Assembly: GCF_040659735.1 (NCBI RefSeq)
Contig: NZ_JBFANZ010000017.1
Span: 1 to 64,000, forward strand
Length of the DNA: 64,000 bases
From: Micromonospora_I sp040659735
GTDB lineage: Bacteria; Actinomycetota; Actinomycetes; Mycobacteriales; Micromonosporaceae
Reading direction: 5' to 3'
Program-made: the position numbers and the translations under genes
Notes under the pieces: model-generated
Databases searched by the model: none
What the model was told of the DNA's origin: nothing
What the model saw: the letters and a program-made list of their open reading frames with translations, nothing else
Part shown: piece after piece, positions 9,123 through 17,054 of the stretch
Layout of the letters: the number at the start of each line of letters is the position of its first letter
Numbering within the stretch: the first letter of the stretch is position 1

Positions 9123-9430
9123 CAGGCCTGCATCCTCATGATTTCCTGGAACGCCTCGACGGCCTTGTTACGGACGGCGACCGTCAGTTGGACGGCGAGC
9201 GCGGCCTCGGTGCTGGCGATCGTGTAGTCGTGCACGTCGGTGAGGGACCCGGTCGCCGCCTTCACCCCGAGGTCGCTGGCCTTGTCCTGCAGGGCCTGCA
9301 CCTCCTGCAGCCCTTCCGCGAGCCGGGTGGCGAAGTCCTCGCCCGAGCCGGCGGCTCCGGTGGCCGGGGTCAGCGACGGGGTGGGGATGATCGGCAGGGC
9401 GGCGCTGATTGCGGAGATCGGTGCGGTCAT
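9122..9430 (-). CDS. fliE: Flagellar hook-basal body adaptor FliE
   Basis: A 102-residue protein whose C-terminal half (SLTDVHDYTIASTEAALAVQ and LTVAVRNKAVEAFQEIMRMQ) is the highly conserved FliE signature. FliE connects the MS ring to the rod and is among the first proteins exported. The ATG at 9430 overlaps the flgC stop by one base (TGATG) and its own stop overlaps the fliF start in the same way, so translation is probably coupled through flgC-fliE-fliF. The reading frame extends upstream, but that part is a shadow of flgC. Confidence 0.94.
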   Translation of the reverse strand: MTAPISAISAALPIIPTPSLTPATGAAGSGEDFATRLAEGLQEVQALQDKASDLGVKAATGSLTDVHDYTIASTEAALAVQLTVAVRNKAVEAFQEIMRMQA

Positions 9431-9825
9431 CAGGCCCTCCCGAGCTGGATGGCGGCCTGGTAGGCGTCCTTGGCCCGGTCGACCACGGCGAGGTTCGCCT
9501 GGTAGCCGCGCTGGGCCATGATCAGCTGGCTCATCTGGCCGCTGAGGTCGATGTCGGGGTAGCGGACGTAGCCCTCGGCGTCGGCGAGTGGGTGCTCCGG
9601 CTCGTAAACGGTCCGTCCGTTCGCGTCGCCGAGCACGATGCCGCCGACCTGCGCGCCGTTGCCGTCGGCGGCCGGCTGCGCGATCACGTACCGCGCGCGG
9701 AACGCCTCGCCGTTCGTCCGGCTGGCGTTGTTGATGTTCGCGATGTTGTCGGAAACGGCGTCCAGCCACTTGCGGTGGACGGTCACGCCGGTCCCCGCGA
9801 TCCCGATGGCGTTGAAGATGGTCAT
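9430..9825 (-). CDS. flgC: Flagellar proximal rod protein FlgC
   Basis: A 131-residue rod subunit. The N-terminus (FNAIGIAGTGVTVHRKWLDA, VSDNIANINNASRTNGEAFR) and C-terminus (MSQLIMAQRGYQANLAVVDR, AKDAYQAAIQLGRA) match the FlgC class of rod proteins. The conserved DPNHP-type motif of many FlgC proteins appears as the variant EPEHPLADAEGYVRYPDIDL. It lies one base downstream of flgB and overlaps fliE, the standard order flgB-flgC-fliE. Confidence 0.95.
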   Translation of the reverse strand: MTIFNAIGIAGTGVTVHRKWLDAVSDNIANINNASRTNGEAFRARYVIAQPAADGNGAQVGGIVLGDANGRTVYEPEHPLADAEGYVRYPDIDLSGQMSQLIMAQRGYQANLAVVDRAKDAYQAAIQLGRA

Positions 9826-9826
9826 G

Positions 9827-10174
9827 TCAGCTACCCCGGATAACGGTGCGCAGCGTGTTGTACCGGCCGTCGAGGGCGCGCAGCGCGAGCTGGTAGCGCA
9901 GGCCGGTTTCCACGTTGGAGAGGGTTTCCTGGTCGAGGTTCACGTTGTTCCCGTTGAGCCGGGTGGGCTCCAGGGACTGCTCGACGCTCGGTCGTACCTC
10001 GATGGGGGAGCGACCGGCGGAGACGGCGCTGGCCAGCGCGCCCTCGAACTTGACCTTGCGGGCCCGATATCCCGGGGTCTCCACGTTGGCGATGTTGTCC
10101 GCGATGGCGCGCTGGCGCATCGCCAACCCGTCCAACGACACGCGCATGGCCGCCGACGAGACGTCGTCGAACAC
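9827..10174 (-). CDS. flgB: Flagellar proximal rod protein FlgB
   Basis: A 115-residue rod subunit with MRVSLDGLAMRQRAIADNIA followed by NVETPGYRARKVKFEGAL, the FlgB signature, and a C-terminal segment ending LRYQLALRALDGRYNTLRTV. It is the first gene of the long operon that ends in flgE. About 75 bp upstream of its start lies a FliA-type promoter (10245-10272), so the whole basal body/export operon is probably transcribed from there. Confidence 0.95.
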   Translation of the reverse strand: MFDDVSSAAMRVSLDGLAMRQRAIADNIANVETPGYRARKVKFEGALASAVSAGRSPIEVRPSVEQSLEPTRLNGNNVNLDQETLSNVETGLRYQLALRALDGRYNTLRTVIRGS

Positions 10175-10244
10175 GGCAGCTCCCTTCAGGTCGTTCCAGG
10201 CCGCCGGTCCGTGGCGAGAAGTGAGCGCTCCGTGCTCTTTCCAC

Positions 10245-10272
10245 CGATCGGCGGTCGGGGTGAAGTGTTGAG
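10245..10272 (-). promoter_or_regulatory. FliA-type promoter of the flgB operon
   Basis: On the minus strand CTCA (10272-10269), a 16-bp spacer, then GCCGATCG (10252-10245). This resembles the sigma-28/WhiG consensus (GCCGATAA -10 box). The same elements with exactly the same spacer occur before flgN, which makes chance less likely. It lies about 70 bp before flgB and next to a poly-A run on the coding strand. The sigma factor encoded at 14088-14951 is the likely partner; that is an inference. Confidence 0.72.
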
Positions 10273-10352
10273 TTTTTTTCCGCCGGGTTTGGCGGAAGGC
10301 CGTAGCGCGCTGCCCCGGCGCCCTTCAGGGGCGCCGGAGGAACGCGCAGGTG

Positions 10353-10682
10353 TCACATGTCGCAGTCGACGTACGCCGGGCGGTTCAGCGACTCGCCGGT
10401 TTCGATCCGGGCCACCATCGCCGTCTGCTGCCGGTTGGCGACCATCTGGCGGGCCAACGCCTGCGCGGCGGCGGTCTGCCGGGCGAGGAGACGCTGGGCG
10501 CGGGGGAGCAGCTTCAGCGGGAGCGGGCCGATGCCGGCTGGTGGGCGCCACGGGTCGGGCAGGGCGGTGTCGCTCGCCCGGTGCGTCTCCGTGAGCAGCG
10601 CCTCGGCGGCCGCCACGTCCAGCTCCATTTCGTCGAGCGCCCTGGTCCAGGCCAGGCGCCAGTCAACCGTCACGGCGGTCAT
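10353..10682 (-). CDS. Small helical protein downstream of FliS, possible FliT-like chaperone
   Basis: A 109-residue protein starting MTAVTVDWRLAWTRALDEME; the ATG overlaps the fliS stop by 4 bp (ATGA), so it is translated with fliS. It looks mostly helical, with a Leu/Ala/Gln-rich segment (LLPRAQRLLARQTAAAQALA) followed by RQMVANRQQTAMVARIETGE. I do not recognise the family. Its position after flagellin-fliD-fliS is where fliT or another small flagellar chaperone sits in other bacteria, so a role in filament or cap export is plausible. No motif proves it. Confidence 0.75.
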   Translation of the reverse strand: MTAVTVDWRLAWTRALDEMELDVAAAEALLTETHRASDTALPDPWRPPAGIGPLPLKLLPRAQRLLARQTAAAQALARQMVANRQQTAMVARIETGESLNRPAYVDCDM

Positions 10683-11086
10683 CCCACCGTGGTGGGGACT
10701 GCGGCGGCGGCTGCCGCGACGGCCGCTTCCCGCCACGCGTCGCGCAGGGGCTCGATCACCTGGCGACAGGCGGCCACCCGGTCCGCGTCACCGCGGACGT
10801 TGGCGGCGACGAGTTCGGTGAGCAGGAAGCCGTAGAGGCTCGCCAGCCCCGGGGCACCGGACCAGGCCGAGGTGTCGAGCGTGGTGCGCAGCTCCAGGAT
10901 GATCTCCTGGGCGTGCATCAACTGCTCGGTGGCGGCGGCACGGTCGCCAGCGGTCAGGGCATGCTCTGCCCGGGCGAGGTCGAGCAGGAGCCGGTCGTAG
11001 AGCATCACCAGTAGCTTGGCCGGCGACGCCGTGGTGACGGAGTCGGCGAGGTAACGCTCGCGCAGGGCAGAGCTGGGCGTGGTCAT
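10679..11086 (-). CDS. fliS: Flagellin chaperone FliS
   Basis: FliS binds the C-terminus of flagellin and keeps it from polymerising in the cytoplasm. The 135-residue protein contains the family signature ERYLADSVTTASPAKLLVML followed by YDRLLLDLARAEHAL, and the later helix LYGFLLTELVAANVRGDADR. The C-terminal tail is Ala-rich. It lies 7 bp downstream of fliD and overlaps the small unknown gene that follows. Confidence 0.94.
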   Translation of the reverse strand: MTTPSSALRERYLADSVTTASPAKLLVMLYDRLLLDLARAEHALTAGDRAAATEQLMHAQEIILELRTTLDTSAWSGAPGLASLYGFLLTELVAANVRGDADRVAACRQVIEPLRDAWREAAVAAAAAAVPTTVG

Positions 11087-11093
11087 CAGCTAC

Positions 11094-12566
11094 TCAATTC
11101 ATTGTCGGAAGACTGGCGATCTGCCCGGAGAGCCAGGAGGACTGCTGCTGCAGCTTGCCGAGGGCGACCTCCAGGCCCGAGAACTGCTTCTTCAGCGCCG
11201 CCTCGCGCGCCGCCAGTCGCAGGTCCCAGTTCTCGACCTGCTTGTTCAGATCCGTGACGAACTCGTTGCGGCGCTTGATCAGGCCGGGGATCAGCCCTTC
11301 CTTGGGTGCGTTCACCGGATCCGTCGGCAGAGCGATTCCCTCGGTGGCCTTGAGGCCGATCGTCTCCAGCTTGCGGGCGAGGCCGTGCGCCTTGTCGTGG
11401 CCGGGGTCGAACGCCGTCGTCGCCCGGCCGCCGGTCACGTTGTCGTACGAGTCGAAGAACTTCTGGGCCTTCGCCGGGTCGGCGGCGAACGCGTCGAGGA
11501 ACTTCTGCTTGTCGAAGGAAAGGTTGCCCTTTTTGTCGAGCTCGATCCCGACGGCCTTGAGGCTGCCGAGCGCGCCGGCTCCGCTGCCGACCGCGCTGAG
11601 GATGTCCTGGCTGAGCTGACGCACGAGGGGGTCGCCGACCAGGGTTCCCGCCGGAGTGCTGCCGTTCTTGACGGCGCTCTGCGCCTTCATCTCACCGAGC
11701 GCGATGTTGGCGGCCTCGAACATCGCCTGCACCTTGGCGGCGATGCCGTCCTTGTCGGCGGCGACGCTGACCGTGACGGGCGCGTCCGTGGCCGATTGCA
11801 CCCTGGCCACGGTGACGCTGACCCCGGGCATGATGTCGGTGAACGTGTTGCTGGTGGACGTCATCGTGTACGTGGCCGTGGTGCCGACGGTGAGCTTGGC
11901 GTCGGCGCCCTGCGTGGTGACGGCGGTGCTGCCGAGTCCGTCGAGCCCGGTCGGCACGTAGACGTCCGGGGCGGCGGCCGCGGAGGCGTTGGCGAAGGCG
12001 GAGGTCCCGCCGGAGGCGCTGGCCGTGAGCTGCAGCGAATACTGCCCCGGCGCGACCTGCACGGCGGCGGCCTTGTACGCGGCGTTCGTCGTTCCGTTGA
12101 TCGCGGTCACGACGGATTGCAGTGACTTGTCCGTGGGCGTGACCGTCTTCGTGGTGCCGTCCGCGAGCAGCACGTCGAAGGTGTCGCCGGACATCACCGG
12201 CGCCGCGGTCGCATCGGTCAGCGAGGAGACGCGTCCGGTGAAGGTGACGGTGTGGGCGGCCGCGAGGCGGTCCACCTTGAAGGTGAGGGATCCGTTCGCC
12301 GCGCCCGGGGTGGCGGTGACGGCGGCGGCGTCCGAGTTGCTGGTCGCCTTCATGGCGGTCCAGGTCTTCGGGTCGTTGAGCGCCTTCGCCGCGTTGGTCA
12401 GCGCGGCCATCTTGGTGTTCACGTTCTGGAAGGCCGAGACGGCCCTGTTCTGGACCGTGACCTTGTTCTTGAGGGCCGTCTGGGGCATGGCCTCGATCTG
12501 CATGAGCTGCGAGATGAGTTGGGTCGTGCTCATACCACTGACAAGGCCGTCGAGACTCATGGCCAT
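11094..12566 (-). CDS. fliD: Flagellar filament cap protein FliD
   Basis: FliD (hook-associated protein 2) caps the filament tip and promotes flagellin folding there. The 490-residue protein has the conserved N-terminus SLDGLVSGMSTTQLISQLMQ, IEAMPQTALKNKV, and a C-terminal FliD domain with GSLKAVGIELDKKGNLSFDK, AFAADPAKAQKFF and the final coiled coil LRLAAREAALKKQFSGLEVA. The central part is Thr/Ala-rich and variable, as in other FliD proteins. MAM start: ATG at 12566 or 12560. Transcription probably reads through, or re-initiates after, the terminator between the flagellin gene and fliD. Confidence 0.94.
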   Translation of the reverse strand: MAMSLDGLVSGMSTTQLISQLMQIEAMPQTALKNKVTVQNRAVSAFQNVNTKMAALTNAAKALNDPKTWTAMKATSNSDAAAVTATPGAANGSLTFKVDRLAAAHTVTFTGRVSSLTDATAAPVMSGDTFDVLLADGTTKTVTPTDKSLQSVVTAINGTTNAAYKAAAVQVAPGQYSLQLTASASGGTSAFANASAAAAPDVYVPTGLDGLGSTAVTTQGADAKLTVGTTATYTMTSTSNTFTDIMPGVSVTVARVQSATDAPVTVSVAADKDGIAAKVQAMFEAANIALGEMKAQSAVKNGSTPAGTLVGDPLVRQLSQDILSAVGSGAGALGSLKAVGIELDKKGNLSFDKQKFLDAFAADPAKAQKFFDSYDNVTGGRATTAFDPGHDKAHGLARKLETIGLKATEGIALPTDPVNAPKEGLIPGLIKRRNEFVTDLNKQVENWDLRLAAREAALKKQFSGLEVALGKLQQQSSWLSGQIASLPTMN

Positions 12567-12594
12567 CGGTCGTACTTCCCTCCGTGTGCCGGAT

Positions 12595-12637
12595 AAAAAA
12601 GGGGTGGGGCGGCCGGCCGTTTGCCAGCCGCCCCACC
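12595..12637 (-). terminator. Rho-independent terminator after the flagellin gene
   Basis: On the minus strand an 11-bp stem (GGTGGGGCGGC at 12637-12627 pairing with 12613-12603) with a 13-nt loop is followed at once by six T residues (12600-12595). This is a textbook intrinsic terminator placed between the highly expressed flagellin gene and fliD. It would let flagellin mRNA greatly exceed fliD mRNA. Confidence 0.85.
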
Positions 12638-12698
12638 TATTCAGTTGTGAGTTCGGTATTCAGTTGTTGTTCTGTTCATGAAGTTGTGTGTTCAGTTA
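12638..12698 (-). repeat. AT-rich 3-prime leader with repeated TTCAGTTGT words
   Basis: The 61 bp between the flagellin stop and the terminator are unusually AT-rich for this genome. They contain an exact 11-bp direct repeat, TATTCAGTTGT (12638-12648 and 12657-12667), plus a third partial copy TTCAGTTA (12691-12698). No reading frame is present. It would form the unstructured 3-prime end of flagellin mRNA; any function in stability or protein binding is speculative. Confidence 0.6.
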
Positions 12699-13964
12699 TC
12701 AGCGGAGCAGCGAGAGCACCGACTGCGGCGCCTGGTTGGCCTGCGCCAGCATCGAGGTGCCGGCCTGGGACAGGATCTGGGCCCGGGTGAACGAGACCAT
12801 CTCCTGCGCCATGTCGGTGTCACGGATGCGCGACTCCGACGCCGACAGGTTCTCGACCGCCACGTTCAGGTTGTTGATCGTGTGCTCGAACCGGTTCTGG
12901 TAGGCACCCAGCGTGGCTCGCTGGGTGGAGACCTGACCGATCGCGGTGTCGAGAAGGTCGATCGCGCCCGAGGCGTTGCTCACCAGGTCGACCCCGCCGA
13001 GACCGAGCGCGGAAGCGTCGACCTTCGCGATCGAGATCCGGATCTGCTCGGCGGAGTTGTTGTTGGCACCCACCTGGAACGTTCCGCCACCGACACCGGT
13101 GGTGGTCGAGGTTCCGCCGGCGGCCATGCCGACCGCGTTGCTGGCCGCGGCGATGACGAACGCCGCGCCGTCCGGCGCGGTGCCGGCGTCGGCACCGTCG
13201 GCCTGCAGAGCCTTGTCCGAGGTGAGCTCCACCTTCCAGACGCCGCCACCGTTGTCGGTGACGTTCGCCTTCACCGTGCCGGCCGAGAACCCGTCGCCGG
13301 TGAGCGCCGCGTCCAGTCCGTCCTGCACGGCCTTCTGGTAGGCGCCGGCGGAGTTGTAGGTGCCGGCCGCGACGGTGACGGTGAGGTCACCGCTCGGCGC
13401 GGCGAACGTGCCGTCGGACTTCTGGAAGCTGGTGCCGGCCGCCGTGATGTCGAACGTGTCGTCCGTGCCCGCCACGACCGTCAGGCCGCCGGTGGCGCCG
13501 GTGATCGCGCCGGAGATGCTGGCCGACGTGTTGCCGTAGGTGCCGTCGAGCAGCTTCGACTTGCCGAACGAGGTGGTCGAACCGATCCGGTCCAGCTCGG
13601 AGGAGAGCTGGTTGAACTCGGTCTGGGCCGCCGTGCGGGCCTCGGTGTTCTGCGAACCGGTGTTGTTCGCCTGAACGCCCAGGTCACGCATACGCTGAAG
13701 GATCGCGTGCACCTCGGTGAGCGCACCTTCAGCCGTCTGCACGACGCTGACACCCTCCTGCGCGTTGCGAACGGCGACCTTGAGGCCACCGATCTGGGCG
13801 CGCAGGCCCTCGCTGATGGACAGACCCGCCGCGTCGTCGGCCGCCCGGTTGATCCGGAAGCCGCTGGAGAGCTTCTCCAGAGACTTGGACATCTGGCCGT
13901 CGGTGACGGACAGGTTCCGGTAGGCGTTCTGAGCGGCGATGTTCTGGTTGATACGAAGACCCAT
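12699..13964 (-). CDS. fliC: Flagellin
   Basis: The filament subunit, 421 residues. The conserved N-terminal D0/D1 helices (MGLRINQNIAAQNAYRNLSV, SLEKLSSGFRINRAADDAAG, LSISEGLRAQIGGLKVAVRN) and C-terminal helices (ISTQRATLGAYQNRF-like block VSTQRATLGAYQNRFEHTIN, NLNVAVENLSASESRIRDTD, MAQEMVSFTRAQILSQAGTS) frame a variable Gly/Thr-rich surface domain. The ATG at 13964 follows a very strong CAAGGAGGAAATCACC ribosome site; the longer frame starting at 14003 is not used. Expected partners here: FliS chaperone, FliW sequestration and CsrA translational control. Confidence 0.97.
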   Translation of the reverse strand: MGLRINQNIAAQNAYRNLSVTDGQMSKSLEKLSSGFRINRAADDAAGLSISEGLRAQIGGLKVAVRNAQEGVSVVQTAEGALTEVHAILQRMRDLGVQANNTGSQNTEARTAAQTEFNQLSSELDRIGSTTSFGKSKLLDGTYGNTSASISGAITGATGGLTVVAGTDDTFDITAAGTSFQKSDGTFAAPSGDLTVTVAAGTYNSAGAYQKAVQDGLDAALTGDGFSAGTVKANVTDNGGGVWKVELTSDKALQADGADAGTAPDGAAFVIAAASNAVGMAAGGTSTTTGVGGGTFQVGANNNSAEQIRISIAKVDASALGLGGVDLVSNASGAIDLLDTAIGQVSTQRATLGAYQNRFEHTINNLNVAVENLSASESRIRDTDMAQEMVSFTRAQILSQAGTSMLAQANQAPQSVLSLLR

Positions 13965-14018
13965 GGTGATTTCCTCCTTGAGATCGGGTCCCTGCCGGCC
14001 CATCCGTGAGCCGTACGC
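13965..14018 (-). promoter_or_regulatory. Flagellin mRNA leader with GGA motifs, candidate CsrA target
   Basis: The predicted leader between the -10 box and the ATG carries three GGA-containing words on the coding (minus) strand: CGGATG (14006-14001), AGGGAC (13993-13988) and the Shine-Dalgarno region AAGGAGGAA (13979-13971). CsrA binds GGA motifs and blocks ribosome entry; csrA and its antagonist fliW lie at the end of the flgN operon in this locus. The layout matches the known hag leader logic of Bacillus, but binding here is inferred. Confidence 0.5.
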
Positions 14019-14023
14019 CGAAT

Positions 14024-14051
14024 CAATCGGCGGCAGGTCGTCTGGCTGTAG
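14024..14051 (-). promoter_or_regulatory. Probable FliA-type promoter of the flagellin gene
   Basis: Minus-strand GCCGATTG (14031-14024) is a good match to the sigma-28 -10 box. Sixteen bases upstream stands CTAC (14051-14048), a weak match to the CTCA element seen before flgB and flgN. Spacer length is the same as at those promoters. The site also overlaps a short palindrome (CGCCGA-ATCAA-TCGGCG on the plus strand). Confidence 0.55.
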
Positions 14052-14087
14052 AACTCTGTGGGGACTTTTTCCGGTGGTGGCCGGCCG

Positions 14088-14951
14088 TCAGGCCGAGACC
14101 GCCAGCGGAAGTCCGAGCTGGTCCGTCATGGCCAACCGGGTACGCAGGTCACCGCGGGCGGCGATCTGGGCGTAGTAGGCGGTGCGCCGGCGGGCGACGC
14201 AGCCGTCGGGGCGCTCCTGCTCGGCGACGAGGCCCGGCTCGAGCTGGGTGTTGAGGCCGTCGCGGAGCAGCTCCAGCGCCTCGGCGCGCAGCTGGGAGAC
14301 GCGGGAGCCGGTGACGCCGAGCTCGTCGGCGATCTCGGCCATCGGGCGCTCCTCCAGGAAGTACTGCTGGACGACGAGCTTCAGCCGCTCCGGCAGCGCC
14401 TCGATGGCGTCGTGCAGGTAGCCGATCCGCTCGCGGTGGATCAGCAACTCCTCCGGCCCGGCGGTCCGCTCGATCACCATCTCCTCGGCGGCGCCGGCGG
14501 TGAAGCCCTGCAGGCTCAGCACCACGGCGCGCTGCACGTCCTCCTCGACCGACTCCAGCTCCTCCATGCCGATGCCGAGGAACGCGGCCAACTCGGTGGA
14601 CTCGGGCGTGCGGCCCAGCGTCGCGGTGAGCTCCTGGCGAGCGGTCTCGGCCCGGCGGGCGCGGTGTCGGACGGAGCGGCTGGCCCAGTCGAGTCCGCGC
14701 AGCTCGTCGAGGAGGCCGCCGCGGATCCGGGTGGTCGCGAAGCGGGCGAACGGGATGCCCCGCTCCGGGTCGTACGCCTTCGCGGCGGAAACCAGTGCGG
14801 CGAGACCGGCGGAGGTCAGGTCGTCGCGGTTGACGTGTGCCGGCAGCCGGTGGAGCAGTTCGCGGACCAGGTGGCCGACGAGAGGGATGTGCGAACGGAT
14901 CAGGTCTTCCCGATCGCGGTCGATAGGGGTGGCGGCCGAGACAGCGGTCAT
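14088..14951 (-). CDS. fliA: FliA/WhiG-family RNA polymerase sigma factor
   Basis: A 287-residue group 3 sigma factor. Region 2 is seen as SAGLAALVSAAKAYDPERGI, PFARFATTRIRGGLLDELRG and LDWASRSVRHRAR, the last stretch being characteristic of FliA/WhiG. Region 3 has AAFLGIGMEELESVEEDVQR, and region 4 the helix-turn-helix MAEIADELGVTGSRVSQLRA. The ATG at 14951 follows GGAGGGAAACCC. It lies between the flagellin gene and the divergent flgN operon and probably transcribes both, plus flgB. WhiG-type sporulation roles cannot be excluded from sequence alone, but context favours flagellar genes. Confidence 0.92.
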   Translation of the reverse strand: MTAVSAATPIDRDREDLIRSHIPLVGHLVRELLHRLPAHVNRDDLTSAGLAALVSAAKAYDPERGIPFARFATTRIRGGLLDELRGLDWASRSVRHRARRAETARQELTATLGRTPESTELAAFLGIGMEELESVEEDVQRAVVLSLQGFTAGAAEEMVIERTAGPEELLIHRERIGYLHDAIEALPERLKLVVQQYFLEERPMAEIADELGVTGSRVSQLRAEALELLRDGLNTQLEPGLVAEQERPDGCVARRRTAYYAQIAARGDLRTRLAMTDQLGLPLAVSA

Positions 14952-15105
14952 GGGTTTCCCTCCGTGGGTGGCGACCCGCTGTCGCGGGGGCGCACCGAAG
15001 CTGATGGGGAAACACTCAGTGACCGGGGGTTCGAGTCGGTTTCGCGTTCCGTTGCCGCTCGGTTGCTGTTTTTTCACCCGATGGGCATGACCGGCGGGCG
15101 AAGTC

Positions 15106-15133
15106 CTCAGAATCCGGACGCTCCTGCCGACCA
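15106..15133 (+). promoter_or_regulatory. FliA-type promoter of the flgN-flgK-flgL-fliW-csrA operon
   Basis: CTCA (15106-15109), 16-bp spacer, GCCGACCA (15126-15133). Elements and spacing equal those before flgB. It lies 51 bp upstream of the flgN GTG start. No terminator is visible between flgN and csrA, so one transcript is likely. Confidence 0.68.
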
Positions 15134-15184
15134 CAAACATGACGAGGCGCGCGAGCGGGCGCACCCCTGGCGGCGGAGGAAAGC

Positions 15185-15673
15185 GTGAGCCTGACGGAAC
15201 TGTCCAGCGTGCTCTGGCGTACCCGGGAGTTGCTGGAATTGCTCCTGTTCAAGCTGGAGGAGGAGCAGTTGCTGCTCGCCTCGGGCCGATCCCGGTGGTT
15301 GGCGCACGCCACCCGGGAGGTGGAGCTGGTGCTCGACCAGATCCGGCAGGTGGAGGTGCTCCGCGCGACGCACGCCCAGGCCGCGGCGCTCGACCTGGGG
15401 CTGGACGCCTACGCCAGCCTCGGCCAACTCGCCGACACCGCGCCGATGCCCTGGTCGGAGATGCTCCACCAGCACCGCAAGGCGTTCCTGACCCTCACCG
15501 CCGAGATCTCCGGTCTGGCCGAGACGAACCGTGAGCTGATCACGGTGGGGCAGCGCGCCGTCCGGGAGACGATGCTGATCGTCGCCGGCTCGGCGGAGAT
15601 GGAGACCTACGGCCCGCAGGGCCAGACAGTGCCCGGAGCGCGCCGCGCCCGGCTCGTGGATGAGGCGATCTGA
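15185..15673 (+). CDS. flgN: FlgN-family flagellar export chaperone
   Basis: A 162-residue, all-helical, Leu/Glu-rich protein (LSSVLWRTRELLELLLFKLE, EEQLLLASGRSRWL) that precedes flgK and flgL, the exact place of FlgN, the chaperone for those two hook-filament junction proteins. The C-terminal helix AETNRELITVGQRAVRETML is typical of FlgN proteins. The GTG start follows GGAGGAAAGC. Its TGA overlaps the flgK ATG by one base. Confidence 0.85.
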   Translation: MSLTELSSVLWRTRELLELLLFKLEEEQLLLASGRSRWLAHATREVELVLDQIRQVEVLRATHAQAAALDLGLDAYASLGQLADTAPMPWSEMLHQHRKAFLTLTAEISGLAETNRELITVGQRAVRETMLIVAGSAEMETYGPQGQTVPGARRARLVDEAI

Positions 15674-17052
15674 TGAGCAGCAGTTTCTCCGGTATCTCCG
15701 GCGCGCTGAGCGCGCTGCACGCCGCCCGTCGCGGCTTGGACACCGCGGGCCAGAACATCGCCAACGCCAACACCGAGGGTTACACGCGGCAGCGGGTGAA
15801 CCTGCAGGCGGTCGGGGGACAGACGATCCCCGCGCTCTTCGCCACGGACTCGGGGACGAGCGGTGGCGTGACGGTGCGTGGCATAGACCGGCTGCGCAAC
15901 GACTTCCTGGAGGCGCGGGCGCGCGCCGAGCACACGCAGAGCGCCAACCTCGACGCGAAGCGGCAGGTGTACGCGCGGATCGAGGATGTGTTCGCCGAGC
16001 CGAGCGACACGGCGGTGCAGTCGCAGCTCTCCGAATTCTGGGCGGGCTGGGACGACGTGGCCAACAAACCGGGCGACGGCGGAGCCCGTACCCAGCTCAT
16101 CCAACGCGGTTCGGTCGTCGCCGACGGGCTGCGCGCCGCGCACGAGGGGCTCTCCTCGCAGTGGCGAACCATCCGTACGCAGAGCGACGCCTACGCCCGC
16201 GACGTCAACGACAGCGCGGCGGCCGTGGCCCAGCTCAACCAGACGATCATGCGGGCGCAGGCCGCGGGAGTGCCGGTCAACGAGCTGGCCGACGAGCGCG
16301 ACCTGCATCTGCTCAAGCTGGCCGAACTGGTCGGCGCCACCGCGACGCCCCGCCCGGACGGCACCGTTGACGTGCTCCTGGACGGTTCGGCGCTGGTCAG
16401 CGGGGGGCGCGCCCGCGCGATCGAGGTGGCCGGGGCGGCCGCGCTCGCCGACGAGACCGCGAATCCGGTCCAGGTGCGCTGGGTGGACACCCAGGCGGCG
16501 GTGACCCCGGGCGGCACGATCTCGGCCATGACGGAGACGCTCGGGGACATCCTGCCGACGTACGCCAAGGGCCTCGATGATGTGGCGGCGAAGCTCGCCG
16601 CGCTGGTCAACGCGCAGCACAGCATCGGATACGCCGTGGATGGGGGGACGGGTCGGGCGTTCTTCACCGGGACCACTGCCGCCACCATCGGCGTCGCTGT
16701 CACCGAGCGGCAGCTGGCGATCGCCAGCTCCGCCGGAACACTGGACGGGTCGAACGCCGACAAGTTGAGTGAACTGGGCCGGCGGACCGACGGCCCGGAC
16801 GCGCTGTATCGGCAGGTCGTGGTCGGCCTCGGGGTCGCCGCGCTGGCGACGGACCGTCGGGCGGAGATCCAGGCCGCGGTGACCGCCAACGTGGACGCGG
16901 CGCGCTCGGCCGAGGCGGGGGTCAACCTTGACGAGGAGATGGTCGGTCTCCTCGGCCACCAGCGCGCCTTTGAAGCCGCCTCCCGCGTGCTCACCACGAT
17001 CGACGGGATGCTCGACACCCTCATCAATCGCACCGGCCTGGTCGGAAGGTAG
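15673..17052 (+). CDS. flgK: Flagellar hook-associated protein FlgK
   Basis: FlgK (HAP1) is the first junction zone protein between hook and filament. The 459-residue product shows the FlgK N-terminus SSSFSGISGALSALHAARRG, LDTAGQNIANANTEGYTRQR, and the C-terminal VNLDEEMVGLLGHQRAFEAA, SRVLTTIDGMLDTLINRTGL. The central region has the usual internal signature DERDLHLLKLAELVGA. Translation is coupled to flgN by a TGATG overlap, and flgL follows after 2 bp. Confidence 0.96.
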   Translation: MSSSFSGISGALSALHAARRGLDTAGQNIANANTEGYTRQRVNLQAVGGQTIPALFATDSGTSGGVTVRGIDRLRNDFLEARARAEHTQSANLDAKRQVYARIEDVFAEPSDTAVQSQLSEFWAGWDDVANKPGDGGARTQLIQRGSVVADGLRAAHEGLSSQWRTIRTQSDAYARDVNDSAAAVAQLNQTIMRAQAAGVPVNELADERDLHLLKLAELVGATATPRPDGTVDVLLDGSALVSGGRARAIEVAGAAALADETANPVQVRWVDTQAAVTPGGTISAMTETLGDILPTYAKGLDDVAAKLAALVNAQHSIGYAVDGGTGRAFFTGTTAATIGVAVTERQLAIASSAGTLDGSNADKLSELGRRTDGPDALYRQVVVGLGVAALATDRRAEIQAAVTANVDAARSAEAGVNLDEEMVGLLGHQRAFEAASRVLTTIDGMLDTLINRTGLVGR

Positions 17053-17054
17053 TC

